Positions 14,329 through 21,703 of a stretch of 22,175 nucleotides of DNA are shown piece by piece. Within the stretch, counting starts at the first letter, position 1. Each line of letters begins with the position of its first letter. The notes below the pieces were generated by a model. The model was not told where the DNA came from. It was given only the letters and a program-made list of their open reading frames with translations, and made no database searches. The stretch comes from a virus. A program made the position numbers and the translations under genes. The stretch covers positions 1-22,175 of IMG/VR virus record IMGVR_UViG_3300042882_001342; one strand, 5' to 3'.

Positions 14329-15480
14329 ATGGCTGAAATTGAATTCTATCTCAAAACCTTTGCTGACTTTACTGAGTTCCCCCAGTTAATCAAAGAAGAT
14401 GGAACCCCAGAAAAATATCATGAGTTTTCCATTGCTGAATTAGCTCACTACGAACTCCACTACGAACCACTTGTTTTTTTATTGCTTGCTGAATCCCTAG
14501 ATGCTGGCGTTGAGTTTTGGAGTACGGGACAAATCCCTGATTCCATCGATCAATCAAAAGTATTACTAAAACTTGCCTACGATGAAAATGGAATGCCAAA
14601 CGCATTGTATGGTCCAACGATTTGTCGAAACGGTGATCAACTTGTTTTGTCCTATCAAGATTTTGAGTTCCCAGTAACCAATTCCAAAAATAATTTAATC
14701 ATTGGAGGATTACAGGGAAACTTCGAGATTGAAAAAAATCAAGACGGGACTAAAAGATTCTTGAAAGTACGATTATTCGACTTAGGCAATGCAACTGGTA
14801 ACGAATATATTATTTCTTGTTTATTGGAAAATTGGGAGAATCCCCCGTCACTTTCAGAGTTAAATGGCAAGTTAAATAAAAACGAGTCCATCGTTGAATT
14901 ATTCAAGCCTTTAGCGGCTCCTATGACCCTAATGGATGAATTACCTAATGGAGATTATAAGGTAATCAAAATCGGGGAACCCAAAGAAGGTCAGTATGGC
15001 TTGAATGTTGTGATTAATTGTGAGGGAATGTCAACGTTTCTACAAAAAGGTCATCCCTCTTACATGAAAGCAACAAAGGGATACAATTGCCTATTTTGGA
15101 ACGAAGCCACTCAAACCTACGAAATAGATAACAACAAAGCCGATTACAACGTCATCAACAAACAAATAGCCGATGGTAAAGAATGGATTTTACGCATTGT
15201 TGACGGCGGACTCAAAAAGACTGGTATCAACAAAGGGAAACCCAAAAAGAATAGTCAGTTAATCTCATTGACTCAATCCTTTTCTGACAAGCCAAAAGAG
15301 CAACCGTTGATGCTTTCTGCAAGCGTTGAAAAGCCTATCGAAGTTGATTACCAGCCAGTATCGGTAGTTGATACAAACTCGCTACCTAACTTATTCTCTC
15401 CTGAAAAAGAGTTAGTAACGGCTGGCAAGTCTGGCAAAAAAACAAAAGATAAACCCCCTGAAATTGAGCCTCCATTCTAG
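14329..15480 (+). CDS. hypothetical protein, possibly ssDNA-binding-like (383 aa)
   Basis: I do not recognise a family by sequence. Residues 1-300 look like a mixed beta-rich protein, possibly with two similar halves (an N-terminal beta region with G-G-L-Q-G-N-F-E-I and a second with N-G-D-Y-K-V-I-K-I). The last 80 residues are low-complexity and end in P-P-E-I-E-P-P-F, an acidic-Pro-Phe tip like that of bacterial SSB proteins, which recruits replication partners. With the replication gene nearby, a single-strand DNA-binding or replication accessory role is possible but unproven. The ATG has no strong ribosome binding site. The next gene starts three bases after its stop. Confidence 0.6.
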   Translation: MAEIEFYLKTFADFTEFPQLIKEDGTPEKYHEFSIAELAHYELHYEPLVFLLLAESLDAGVEFWSTGQIPDSIDQSKVLLKLAYDENGMPNALYGPTICRNGDQLVLSYQDFEFPVTNSKNNLIIGGLQGNFEIEKNQDGTKRFLKVRLFDLGNATGNEYIISCLLENWENPPSLSELNGKLNKNESIVELFKPLAAPMTLMDELPNGDYKVIKIGEPKEGQYGLNVVINCEGMSTFLQKGHPSYMKATKGYNCLFWNEATQTYEIDNNKADYNVINKQIADGKEWILRIVDGGLKKTGINKGKPKKNSQLISLTQSFSDKPKEQPLMLSASVEKPIEVDYQPVSVVDTNSLPNLFSPEKELVTAGKSGKKTKDKPPEIEPPF

Positions 15481-15483
15481 CCT

Positions 15484-16362
15484 ATGCTATTTTTAATCAT
15501 GCCCACGAACCCAAAAAGTAAAGTCGATCAAAAGATTCTAATGGATCGGTTTTTAACTCTACGTTTACTAATGGAAGAGTCGGGCATGATTAAATTCAAT
15601 AATGGTGTAGAAATAAAGCCTTTTTTCTGTATGGCTAAAACAGATGTAATTAGCCAACTCGAAATTCTTTACCCTGACAAAAAAAGGTTAATTTACTTAG
15701 GGGAAAAAGCTAAGGATGAATTAGTAATGTCATTAAAAGGGATGGTAATAAAAAAAGCCGATTTTTACCACACAAAGGCAAACGCAACCAAAGATAAGTT
15801 AGAAGATTTTATTCAGGACGGGTGGAATGGAGCTTGCTACGCACTCTATAAATTTGATTCAAGTGAAGGCACTAAGTTTTCATCTTATGCAGACTTTTGG
15901 ATTAATGCCAGAATACTTCGAGGCTCTTATCAGGATTACCTAATTAAAGCCAATCTACAATATGAAGCATTAAAGCTAACTATCCCCCGTAGTTTCAGGC
16001 TTTTTGACCTACTCGCAATACCTACCGATCTGTTATGGATTTATCTTTCTAGAAAGACCGTTTATCCTAGTTACCCTTTTAGATTTCACTCCCAAGTTAA
16101 AAACATGGATGGGGATTTAGTTGATATTTTTGACACCGTTGAAACGGATGACAAAAAAACATTAGCCGATAAGGTTCTTGATATTTTATCCCCTAAAGAA
16201 ATTGAAGTATTAACTTCCGACGATCAATCAACAAAGAAAACACGAAAGAAACAACAATCAATAGGTATTCTAGAGTTGGCATTAATGCAAGGAATACCGT
16301 TAGATAGTTTTTACGACAAAAAACAACAAATCATCAACAAAGTAATGGAGCGTATTGAATAA
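15484..16362 (+). CDS. divergent sigma-70-like factor (292 aa)
   Basis: Residues 106-147 read as sigma-70 region 2: L-E-D-F-I-Q-D-G-W-N-G (compare D-L-I-Q-E-G-x-x-G), Y-K-F-D-S-S-E-G-T-K-F-S-S-Y-A (compare K-F-D-x-x-x-G-x-K-F-S-T-Y-A) and W-I-N-A-R-I in place of W-W-I-R-x-A-I. L-T-I-P-R-S (166-170) resembles region 3.0, and D-I-F-D-T-V-E-T-D-D (214-223) resembles the 3.2 linker. The C-terminus (about 228-292, L-D-I-L-S-P-K-E-I-E-V-L) fits region 4. It would direct RNA polymerase to phage promoters. An in-frame ATG at 15499 is an alternative start; neither has a clear ribosome binding site. The next gene follows by two bases. Confidence 0.7.
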   Translation: MLFLIMPTNPKSKVDQKILMDRFLTLRLLMEESGMIKFNNGVEIKPFFCMAKTDVISQLEILYPDKKRLIYLGEKAKDELVMSLKGMVIKKADFYHTKANATKDKLEDFIQDGWNGACYALYKFDSSEGTKFSSYADFWINARILRGSYQDYLIKANLQYEALKLTIPRSFRLFDLLAIPTDLLWIYLSRKTVYPSYPFRFHSQVKNMDGDLVDIFDTVETDDKKTLADKVLDILSPKEIEVLTSDDQSTKKTRKKQQSIGILELALMQGIPLDSFYDKKQQIINKVMERIE

Positions 16363-16364
16363 TA

Positions 16365-16571
16365 ATGGCTTCATTTACCCACACCATCGAAGATATTGCC
16401 AAAGCCGATGAATGCTCTGAGAAAACCGTCATAAGAAGGGTTGACGATGGCACTTACATCTATGGCAAGCATTATGTTGACAAAAGACCAAAAAACGCTA
16501 AAAACAGGAAACTAAGATTTAATCTAGAAGCCTGTCAAAAACTATTTTTAACCCCACCTGAAAAAAGGTAG
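16365..16571 (+). CDS. small helix-turn-helix protein, possible excisionase (68 aa)
   Basis: The N-terminus (I-E-D-I-A-K-A-D-E-C-S-E-K-T-V-I-R-R-V) is a MerR/excisionase-type winged helix-turn-helix, followed by a basic wing (K-R-P-K-N-A-K-N-R-K-L-R) and F-N-L-E-A-C. Size and charge fit Xis-type excisionases or a small repressor. It lies two bases after the sigma-like gene and one gene from the convergent integrase, whose attP contains three TGTCC sites spaced 10 bp that such a protein could bind. The functional assignment is inference; the DNA-binding fold is seen in the sequence. Confidence 0.65.
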   Translation: MASFTHTIEDIAKADECSEKTVIRRVDDGTYIYGKHYVDKRPKNAKNRKLRFNLEACQKLFLTPPEKR

Positions 16572-16582
16572 AGGATGAAATC

Positions 16583-16990
16583 ATGCAGGAAAACAAAGTG
16601 GGACTTACTCATCCCGATACTTTTAAAACATTATTTAAAATTGCTCAATTATTTTTCCGTCTTGTAGGTCGAGGAGTTGTATTTTTATCTCTAGACAATC
16701 TCACTGATAAGGATGGATATTCGATGAAAACCTTTATATCTTTTTTAAAGAGAGAAGTAAGATATCTCCCAATTGATTTAGAGAAATTGGATCATTTAAG
16801 TCAAGATGCTAAGGATTGTTTGAGCGATATTGATATTGTCAGTCTCTACAAAAAAGAAGCCGAGTCGTACAATCCTCGCACTGAATTTATTTTGATGTTG
16901 GGATGTCCTAATCTTTCAGAATTAAAGCGTGAAGAGTCGATTTCTTTATTTATTTGCAATCGGTTTGGTATTATCAAAAATCAGGCTTAA
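16583..16990 (+). CDS. hypothetical protein (135 aa)
   Basis: A 135-aa, helical protein with no recognised family. The ATG at 16583 has GAGG seven to ten bases upstream. It ends the plus-strand cluster and overlaps the 3' end of the integrase gene by 17 bp in the convergent direction. No terminator is visible at the convergence, so antisense transcription into the integrase gene is possible, and could lower integrase expression when the cluster is active. Confidence 0.55.
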   Translation: MQENKVGLTHPDTFKTLFKIAQLFFRLVGRGVVFLSLDNLTDKDGYSMKTFISFLKREVRYLPIDLEKLDHLSQDAKDCLSDIDIVSLYKKEAESYNPRTEFILMLGCPNLSELKREESISLFICNRFGIIKNQA

Positions 16991-18044
16991 CCCTATCAGG
17001 ATTATTCATAATCCGATCAAAAGCCCGTTGATGAACAGAATCATCTAACCACGCTGAATAAATAGTCACATGAACACTGTGGGAATGCCTCATCTGTTTA
17101 GCGGCTAACTGTGAATCCAAACCCAGTTCAATCGCCCGTCTAGCCCAACAATGACGCAGGGCATAGGGAGTAAAGGGAATTTTAGAACGGGAAAAAGCCT
17201 TTCCTATTCTCGATCCTTGCTCCCTATTGTTTTTTCCGTTGACGTTGGGAACCCTAATATTTTTTAAATCAAAATAATCTACCCACTCAGGATAAAGGGG
17301 CCAGACCTTTCCTTCTCCCGTCTTACCATCTAAAACGTGGCAGATACCACTACTGATTAATAATTCATGGTCAATCAAAAATACTTCGTGAGGTCTCAGC
17401 CCGAAAGTCGCCATGATCCCGTATGCCCACCGCCACGAATCATTCTTAAGTAAGTTTACGGATTCTTGAATCTCTCTATCCGTTGGGAGATTTCTTGGGT
17501 TAACCCGTTTCAATCCGTAATCCCCTTGTAATTTAGCGGTATCGATTTCTATCTCAAAAAACTTACCAAATGCCTTAAATGCCCTACAAATCAATTGCCT
17601 AGTGCGAGTATTCGGATCCGTAGCTTTGATGGTGGCAATCAGTAGCTCACTGGTTAAGCGTTCATCCCTGGGTAATTTTTTAAACAACTGAGCATAATTA
17701 CTGGAAAAAGTCGTTTCGGTTTTGGCTGACCGACCGCGCTCAGAAAAATAATCTTTCTCAAAAGCCGCGATCGCATCCCCCGCCGTCAACTGCTCAACGG
17801 GTTTTGCCCATGTAAAGCTTCCCTCAGACAATTGGACTCCCAACTTCCGAGCTTCCAACTCAGCCGCTTTAAATCCTGCGGGGTTGGCCCGAAAACCTAA
17901 ACTAATCCGTTGCTGGTAAGCCCGTTGTTTCCCACTACTTGGTTTTGGCGGTAACGTGGCAACCAGATAAAGGCGATCGCCCCTTTGTTCTACCGTAACC
18001 CCTATCCTACCGACTCTTAATCGATTATTGATTGCGTCTAACAC
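16974..18044 (-). CDS. int: tyrosine-family site-specific integrase (356 aa)
   Basis: The catalytic residues of tyrosine recombinases are all visible: R217 (in G-L-R-P-H-E), K241 (G-K-T-G-E-G-K), R297 (Y-A-L-R-H), H320 (M-R-H-S-H) and Y329 (V-T-I-Y-S-A-W). The histidine of the HxxR box is replaced by Tyr (Y294), which is frequent among integrases. Residues 11-80 resemble an arm-binding N-terminal domain and about 85-180 a core-binding domain. The only start is GTG at 18044, without a ribosome binding site. Arm site 1 of attP overlaps this start codon, so integrase binding could repress its own gene. It should insert the element into a tRNA-Arg(UCU) gene. Confidence 0.9.
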   Translation of the reverse strand: MLDAINNRLRVGRIGVTVEQRGDRLYLVATLPPKPSSGKQRAYQQRISLGFRANPAGFKAAELEARKLGVQLSEGSFTWAKPVEQLTAGDAIAAFEKDYFSERGRSAKTETTFSSNYAQLFKKLPRDERLTSELLIATIKATDPNTRTRQLICRAFKAFGKFFEIEIDTAKLQGDYGLKRVNPRNLPTDREIQESVNLLKNDSWRWAYGIMATFGLRPHEVFLIDHELLISSGICHVLDGKTGEGKVWPLYPEWVDYFDLKNIRVPNVNGKNNREQGSRIGKAFSRSKIPFTPYALRHCWARRAIELGLDSQLAAKQMRHSHSVHVTIYSAWLDDSVHQRAFDRIMNNPDRVKPDF

Positions 18045-18063
18045 TGGCTTAATTCTGGCTTAA
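18043..18063 (+). repeat. integrase arm-type sites 1 and 2
   Basis: ACTGGCTTAA (18043-18052) and TCTGGCTTAA (18054-18063), starts 11 bp apart, so on the same DNA face. Identical or near-identical decamers occur at 18109-18118 (inverted), 18259-18268 and 18270-18279. Confidence 0.7.
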
Positions 18064-18078
18064 AATATTGTCTAATTG

Positions 18079-18103
18079 TGTCCTGTTTTGTCCACTTCTG
18101 TCC
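18079..18103 (+). repeat. three TGTCC repeats spaced exactly 10 bp
   Basis: TGTCC at 18079-18083, 18089-18093 and 18099-18103. One turn of DNA separates each, as in binding sites for excisionases or bending proteins. They lie between arm sites 2 and 3 and upstream of the integrase gene. Confidence 0.65.
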
Positions 18104-18108
18104 AGTAA

Positions 18109-18118
18109 TTAAGCCAGT
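18109..18118 (-). repeat. integrase arm-type site 3 (inverted)
   Basis: TTAAGCCAGT on the plus strand, the exact reverse complement of site 1. It lies next to the terminator at 18119 and nearest to the core on the left side. Confidence 0.65.
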
Positions 18119-18145
18119 AAAAAACCTCTCAGAGTACCTGAAAGG
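18119..18145 (-). terminator. intrinsic terminator behind the tRNA half
   Basis: On the minus strand: CCTTTCAG (18145-18138), GTACT loop, CTGAGAGG (18132-18125), then six T. The stem has one G-T pair. It follows the tRNA 3' end by 14 bp. It can end the tRNA transcript after integration and shields the integrase gene from transcription coming from phoH. Confidence 0.8.
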
Positions 18146-18159
18146 CTTGTAATGCTTAC

Positions 18160-18210
18160 GGGTGCGGTAGGGATCGAACCTACGACCGTCCGCTTAGAAG
18201 GCGGTAGTCA
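18160..18210 (-). other. 3' half of a tRNA-Arg(UCU) gene (att core)
   Basis: Read on the minus strand, from TGACTACCGCC through an anticodon loop CTTCTAA (anticodon TCT), a T-arm GTAGG-TTCGATC-CCTAC and the acceptor strand CGCACCC. Upstream, where the D-arm and 5' acceptor strand should be, the sequence is unrelated, so this is not a complete tRNA. It is the identity segment that restores a host tRNA gene on integration. Confidence 0.85.
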
Positions 18211-18258
18211 TGAATTTGAAAGGTTTACTGTGTAACGGTTTCAAAGCTTCATTTTGAG

Positions 18259-18279
18259 ACTGGCTTAAAATTGGCTTAA
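18259..18279 (+). repeat. integrase arm-type sites 4 and 5
   Basis: ACTGGCTTAA (18259-18268) and ATTGGCTTAA (18270-18279), again with starts 11 bp apart, mirroring sites 1 and 2 on the other side of the core. Site 5 contains the stop codon of phoH. Confidence 0.7.
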
Positions 18280-19040
18280 CGTCCCAACCAGTGATTAAGA
18301 TTACCTTCCCACTGGGCATAGGTCGGATTCCTAAAATTCTTAGTCAATCGGACTACTCCAAAACCTTGACACGGATTCTGTTCAAAGATTTCAGCAAGGC
18401 TTGTCAGGGATTCTTTACCCTTGTTTTTCCGTTGATTGGTAGCACCCATGATCACTGCTTTACTAGTACCGTCAATCCGTTCTATTAGCATATTAATCCG
18501 AGTGGGGCTAGCCGCCTGAGCCTCGTCAAGTATCACTAGGGTATTGGCAAGCGATCGCCCTTCCATAAATTCAGGAATATCAATTTCAGCTTTTTTAAAC
18601 GTGAAAAGATTTACCGATTCGGATTCTGACATAAATTTCTTTAGATTGTCTAAAGCAGGTCTTTTGTAGGGATCTAATTTTTCGTCTTTATCGCCAGATA
18701 AAAATCCTAGTGAATTTTCATCCTCACAATCGACTAGGATTCTTAAATAAATAAGCTTTTGAATCTCTGAATTATCATCATTGATTAATTTAATCGCTTG
18801 ATTTAATCCTAATAGAGTTTTACCGCAACCAGCATCCCCAATAACAAGGGTAACTTGATTTTTATTAATTGATTCAACATACTTCTTTTGCTCATTAGAT
18901 TGAGGTCTGATGTCAACATTAGTTTGAATCTTTCGGTTTAATGGAATTAGGTTGTCATAAAAAAAGTCAGCACTATTATTTGCCGACTTTCTCTTTTTAT
19001 TATTACCTTTGACCTGCACTCTTTGGGATGAATAAGACAT
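18276..19040 (-). CDS. phoH: PhoH-family ATPase (254 aa)
   Basis: PhoH-type P-loop ATPase. From the ATG at 19040: Walker A G-D-A-G-C-G-K-T (68-75), L-G-F-L-S-G-D with D-P-Y-K-R-P (about 111-128), F-M-E-G-R-S-L-A-N-T (158-167) and Walker B V-I-L-D-E-A-Q (169-175), all in the family order. PhoH genes are widespread in marine and cyanobacterial phages; the biochemical role is poorly known. A TTG start 13 codons upstream is in frame but lies on the terminator at 19078-19100, so I prefer the ATG. The stop codon lies in an attP arm site. No promoter is visible in the 37 bp between terminator and start. Confidence 0.85.
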   Translation of the reverse strand: MSYSSQRVQVKGNNKKRKSANNSADFFYDNLIPLNRKIQTNVDIRPQSNEQKKYVESINKNQVTLVIGDAGCGKTLLGLNQAIKLINDDNSEIQKLIYLRILVDCEDENSLGFLSGDKDEKLDPYKRPALDNLKKFMSESESVNLFTFKKAEIDIPEFMEGRSLANTLVILDEAQAASPTRINMLIERIDGTSKAVIMGATNQRKNKGKESLTSLAEIFEQNPCQGFGVVRLTKNFRNPTYAQWEGNLNHWLGR

Positions 19041-19077
19041 AATGAAATCCAGTTGGGTACAGAAAATATTAACCGAC

Positions 19078-19100
19078 AAAAAACCGCCCTAAACGGACGG
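19078..19100 (-). terminator. intrinsic terminator after terL
   Basis: On the minus strand: CCGTCC (19100-19095), GTTTA loop, GGGCGG (19089-19084), six T. One G-T pair in a GC-rich stem. It separates terL from phoH. Confidence 0.85.
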
Positions 19101-19173
19101 CTCCATTTTAAGCTACTGTTGACCATAAAAACCTATCTGATTCTCCAGATAAATGTTTACATTAAATAATAAC

Positions 19174-20784
19174 CTAGCCATAAAAATTAATTACCCAAGA
19201 CGGATCGTAGCCTTCCACAAAACTAAGAACCAAGGCATCTAAATCGTCAGGGGATGATAAGCCGCGTTTCCTCATGTCCTCTTTACTTTCAATCAAAATT
19301 TTACCAGTAGTGGTGTATTTTGTAATTGGTTGGGACATTTGATTTATCAGGCTTCCATCATTAGGGATTGATAACAATTCATCTAAAGGATGTTTTTTAA
19401 TACCATGAATCACCTCATAGGTTTTCTTGGCACGTTCTCTGATCAAATACAATCCCTCTGCTCTGCAGTTTCTAAATTTCTCTTTACTGGTTTTCCCTTC
19501 CCCTTCCCATACCACGTCATCGGACGGTGTACCGTTACCATGAAAAGCCGTGACATTGTAGGGTCTGTTTTCAATATTCTCGAAAGGATGAGCGCATCCC
19601 TCACCCACCCCGTCCGAGTCAAAAGCAATTTTTTTCAACTCAAATTCTCGCATCAACTCATCAGACTTGAAAACGGTAGGAGTCGGTTTTAACCCCCGCC
19701 AACGGATTAACGGTTGAACCACACAACCGACCCGATGACAGAATACGGTCTGATCGCCCTTTTCGCTTACCGATACGTCTAAACCCGCCGCTTTGGTACT
19801 AGAGGCTTCAGCTAGTCCGTCAATGCGTAAATGGCTATTTACACACGCCATGACGTACTCAGGGGGGATAACCACGCCCTGAACGGAGCTTGTGAAGTCC
19901 ATATCATATTCTTGCGCCCAAATGAGATCGCCCACTTCCCTTCTTTTGGCAATCTCAAAGGGGTAAACGGCTCCTAATGGAGAATCCCAACCCCAACCCG
20001 TCCGTCCGTCTGGATGCTCCCATCTTCCCTTAATAGGGTGATCTTTCCAGTGATACCTGAACACGGGAAAGTCCCCCGATGTAACCTGTTCATAAAATTT
20101 ATGGGCCGTACCATAAACCGTTGATACAAAAAAGACATTATCAGCAACCGCACTAAGGGCTGAAATCTTTGCGTCTGGATGCTCACAGTGATTCCATTCA
20201 TCAATAATTACTTCTGTAGCGCGACCGCCACGACCAAAACTATCGCCTCCAATTCCTGCTATTTCAGACCCATTGATGGGATTCTTAATAAATCCTGTTT
20301 TGTTATTTTCACGACTATCCCATCCCTCTGGTTGCATCCATCTTGGCAGTCGATTTAAAAGCATCCTATATTTCTCCATAATGCTCTTAGAACTACCTTT
20401 TTCGTCAACGGTAGAGATTACATTAGCCCCTACCCATCCGACATAATAATCAGTAAAAAGCCATGAATGAACCTGATTAATGGCTCCTAATACCCAAGTT
20501 GCCCCAATGTCCCTAGATTTGGGGACACAAGCCCACCTGACTTGTCCCTCCACGCGATCGCGTTTCATGGCATCTACCCAGTTCAATAGTTCCCGTTGCC
20601 TTGGGTATAGGATGAACGGACTAAACGGGGGCGATTCTCTAGGGTTAAATGCTGTAACAAAATTATCACACCACCATAATTTATTGTTTTTGCAAATATT
20701 CAGAACTATTTGCCTAGCGTCTAAATCTTTTTCGCACAAATCGATAAGTATATTGCGGTCAATTAGGTTTTCTTTTATAGCCAT
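19174..20784 (-). CDS. terL: terminase large subunit (536 aa)
   Basis: DNA-packaging motor. ATPase half: Walker A-like K-S-R-D-I-G-A-T (89-96), Walker B V-I-I-D-E-W (192-197) and a coupling motif S-T-V-Y-G-T-A-H (221-228). Nuclease half (RNase H fold): G-L-D336-V-S, A-F-D389-S-D391 and P-D-D514-L-D, the expected acidic metal-binding residues. Length is usual for TerL. The ATG at 20784 directly follows the U-run of an intrinsic terminator and has no ribosome binding site, so expression may need read-through. The order terS candidate, KilA-N gene, terL is compatible with a packaging operon carrying an inserted regulator. Confidence 0.9.
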   Translation of the reverse strand: MAIKENLIDRNILIDLCEKDLDARQIVLNICKNNKLWWCDNFVTAFNPRESPPFSPFILYPRQRELLNWVDAMKRDRVEGQVRWACVPKSRDIGATWVLGAINQVHSWLFTDYYVGWVGANVISTVDEKGSSKSIMEKYRMLLNRLPRWMQPEGWDSRENNKTGFIKNPINGSEIAGIGGDSFGRGGRATEVIIDEWNHCEHPDAKISALSAVADNVFFVSTVYGTAHKFYEQVTSGDFPVFRYHWKDHPIKGRWEHPDGRTGWGWDSPLGAVYPFEIAKRREVGDLIWAQEYDMDFTSSVQGVVIPPEYVMACVNSHLRIDGLAEASSTKAAGLDVSVSEKGDQTVFCHRVGCVVQPLIRWRGLKPTPTVFKSDELMREFELKKIAFDSDGVGEGCAHPFENIENRPYNVTAFHGNGTPSDDVVWEGEGKTSKEKFRNCRAEGLYLIRERAKKTYEVIHGIKKHPLDELLSIPNDGSLINQMSQPITKYTTTGKILIESKEDMRKRGLSSPDDLDALVLSFVEGYDPSWVINFYG

Positions 20785-20812
20785 AAAAAAGGATAGATTA
20801 AGTCTCTATCCT
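20785..20812 (-). terminator. intrinsic terminator abutting the terL start codon
   Basis: On the minus strand: AGGATAGA (20812-20805), loop of 7, TCTATCCT (20797-20790), with the T-run ending at 20785, one base before the ATG of terL at 20784. It should stop transcription from the KilA-N gene and leaves no ribosome binding site for terL. Confidence 0.8.
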
Positions 20813-20848
20813 GATATTAACTATTCGTAAATTATTAAAACAAATTAA

Positions 20849-21601
20849 TTATTCACATACAAAAAGTTGGCGACCGTTAGGGTTCTGGATAGATTCTTTC
20901 AGGATTGCCAAATCATCCCTTGATAATTTAGGTGTATTGATTGCAGTTAACTGGTTCTCCCATTCTCCTGAGTTTTTACCATAGCCTTTTTGCTCAAGCC
21001 ATGCCCAACATTGGTTTGTATTTTTGAATCCCAGTACTTTGGCTATATAAGTTATGCCTACTCCGTCCGAGTATTCCCCCGTACTGCTATCAATCACGCG
21101 CTCTACAATCTCAGTTTCTTTAATGGTCTGATAGCCTAGAATCCTTTGTTGAATCGGTTCTGGACAGGTCAAACATATCGTATGGCGAAACTGGACTAGG
21201 GATAATTCAGTTTGTGTTTTTTGGCTCTCAAGACGTGCCAACTCGATCTTGAGTTTCATTTCTTCAATCGGATCGATAGATAAGGACGTTTGACCCGTTT
21301 CCATAAGATTGAAAATATGGGCATCACACCACACCGCAAAATCAGAACTAATCCAACGGGCTAAGTTGATGGACAGGCTAGGATGTCCCCATGTCCCACC
21401 GTTGATCCCTTCCTTGGTATCAACTACCCCCGTTTGGAGTGAGTTAGATAAAGACTCGATGTAATCCTTAGTCTTGTTAGCTTTCAGGAAATGGTCAAGT
21501 CGTTTCCCGTTAGCTTGGCACATCTGGGTAAGATTAATAAACCCGTCTTCACGCTTCTGAATAACTTGACCGTTGTAGTTAAAATTCCGTAAACTGTTCA
21601 T
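20849..21601 (-). CDS. KilA-N domain protein (250 aa)
   Basis: The N-terminal ~100 residues are a KilA-N DNA-binding domain: D-G-F-I-N-L-T-Q-M-C (19-28), N-G-K-R-L-D-H-F-L, then G-G-T-W-G-H-P-S-L and L-A-R-W-I-S-S-D-F-A-V-W-C (80-92). The central part has a charged helix (about 110-135), and the C-terminal part is a separate helical domain (T-Y-I-A-K-V-L-G-F-K-N-T), perhaps a second DNA-binding unit. Such proteins act as phage regulators or antirepressors. It uses ATG at 21601 with a weak AGG upstream. A terminator follows it, so it seems to be its own unit. Confidence 0.85.
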   Translation of the reverse strand: MNSLRNFNYNGQVIQKREDGFINLTQMCQANGKRLDHFLKANKTKDYIESLSNSLQTGVVDTKEGINGGTWGHPSLSINLARWISSDFAVWCDAHIFNLMETGQTSLSIDPIEEMKLKIELARLESQKTQTELSLVQFRHTICLTCPEPIQQRILGYQTIKETEIVERVIDSSTGEYSDGVGITYIAKVLGFKNTNQCWAWLEQKGYGKNSGEWENQLTAINTPKLSRDDLAILKESIQNPNGRQLFVCE

Positions 21602-21675
21602 AGTTGACCTAATCCTGACAAATGGTTGACTCGCCCCTTGAATGTTTACAGCATTGCAAGGGATTTTCTTTATCT

Positions 21676-21703
21676 ATTATAACTTGTTTTAAAAATAGTA
21701 AAA
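21676..21703 (-). promoter_or_regulatory. possible promoter of the KilA-N gene
   Basis: A perfect -10 TATAAT on the minus strand (21681-21676), about 75 bp upstream of the KilA-N start. The -35 (TTTTAC, 16-bp spacing) is weak, so an activator may be needed. It lies just past the stop of the upstream gene. Confidence 0.45.

Larger units (their letters stand above)
18043..18279. other. attP: phage attachment site (attP)
   Basis: The region between integrase and phoH has the layout of a lambda-like attP: a core equal to the 3' half of a tRNA gene (18160-18210), arm-type sites on both sides (three left, two right) and a set of phased direct repeats (18079-18103). The first arm site touches the integrase start and the last overlaps the phoH stop codon. 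The strand exchange point should lie in the anticodon-loop to T-arm part of the core, but cannot be fixed from this sequence. Confidence 0.75.

Noticed and set aside
18160-18210. A complete tRNA-Arg gene
   Set aside because: Only the 3' half is present; the D-arm and the 5' acceptor strand are missing upstream on the minus strand.
19443-20204. Additional open frames over terL on both strands
   Set aside because: Overlap the clear TerL catalytic motifs and have no start signals.
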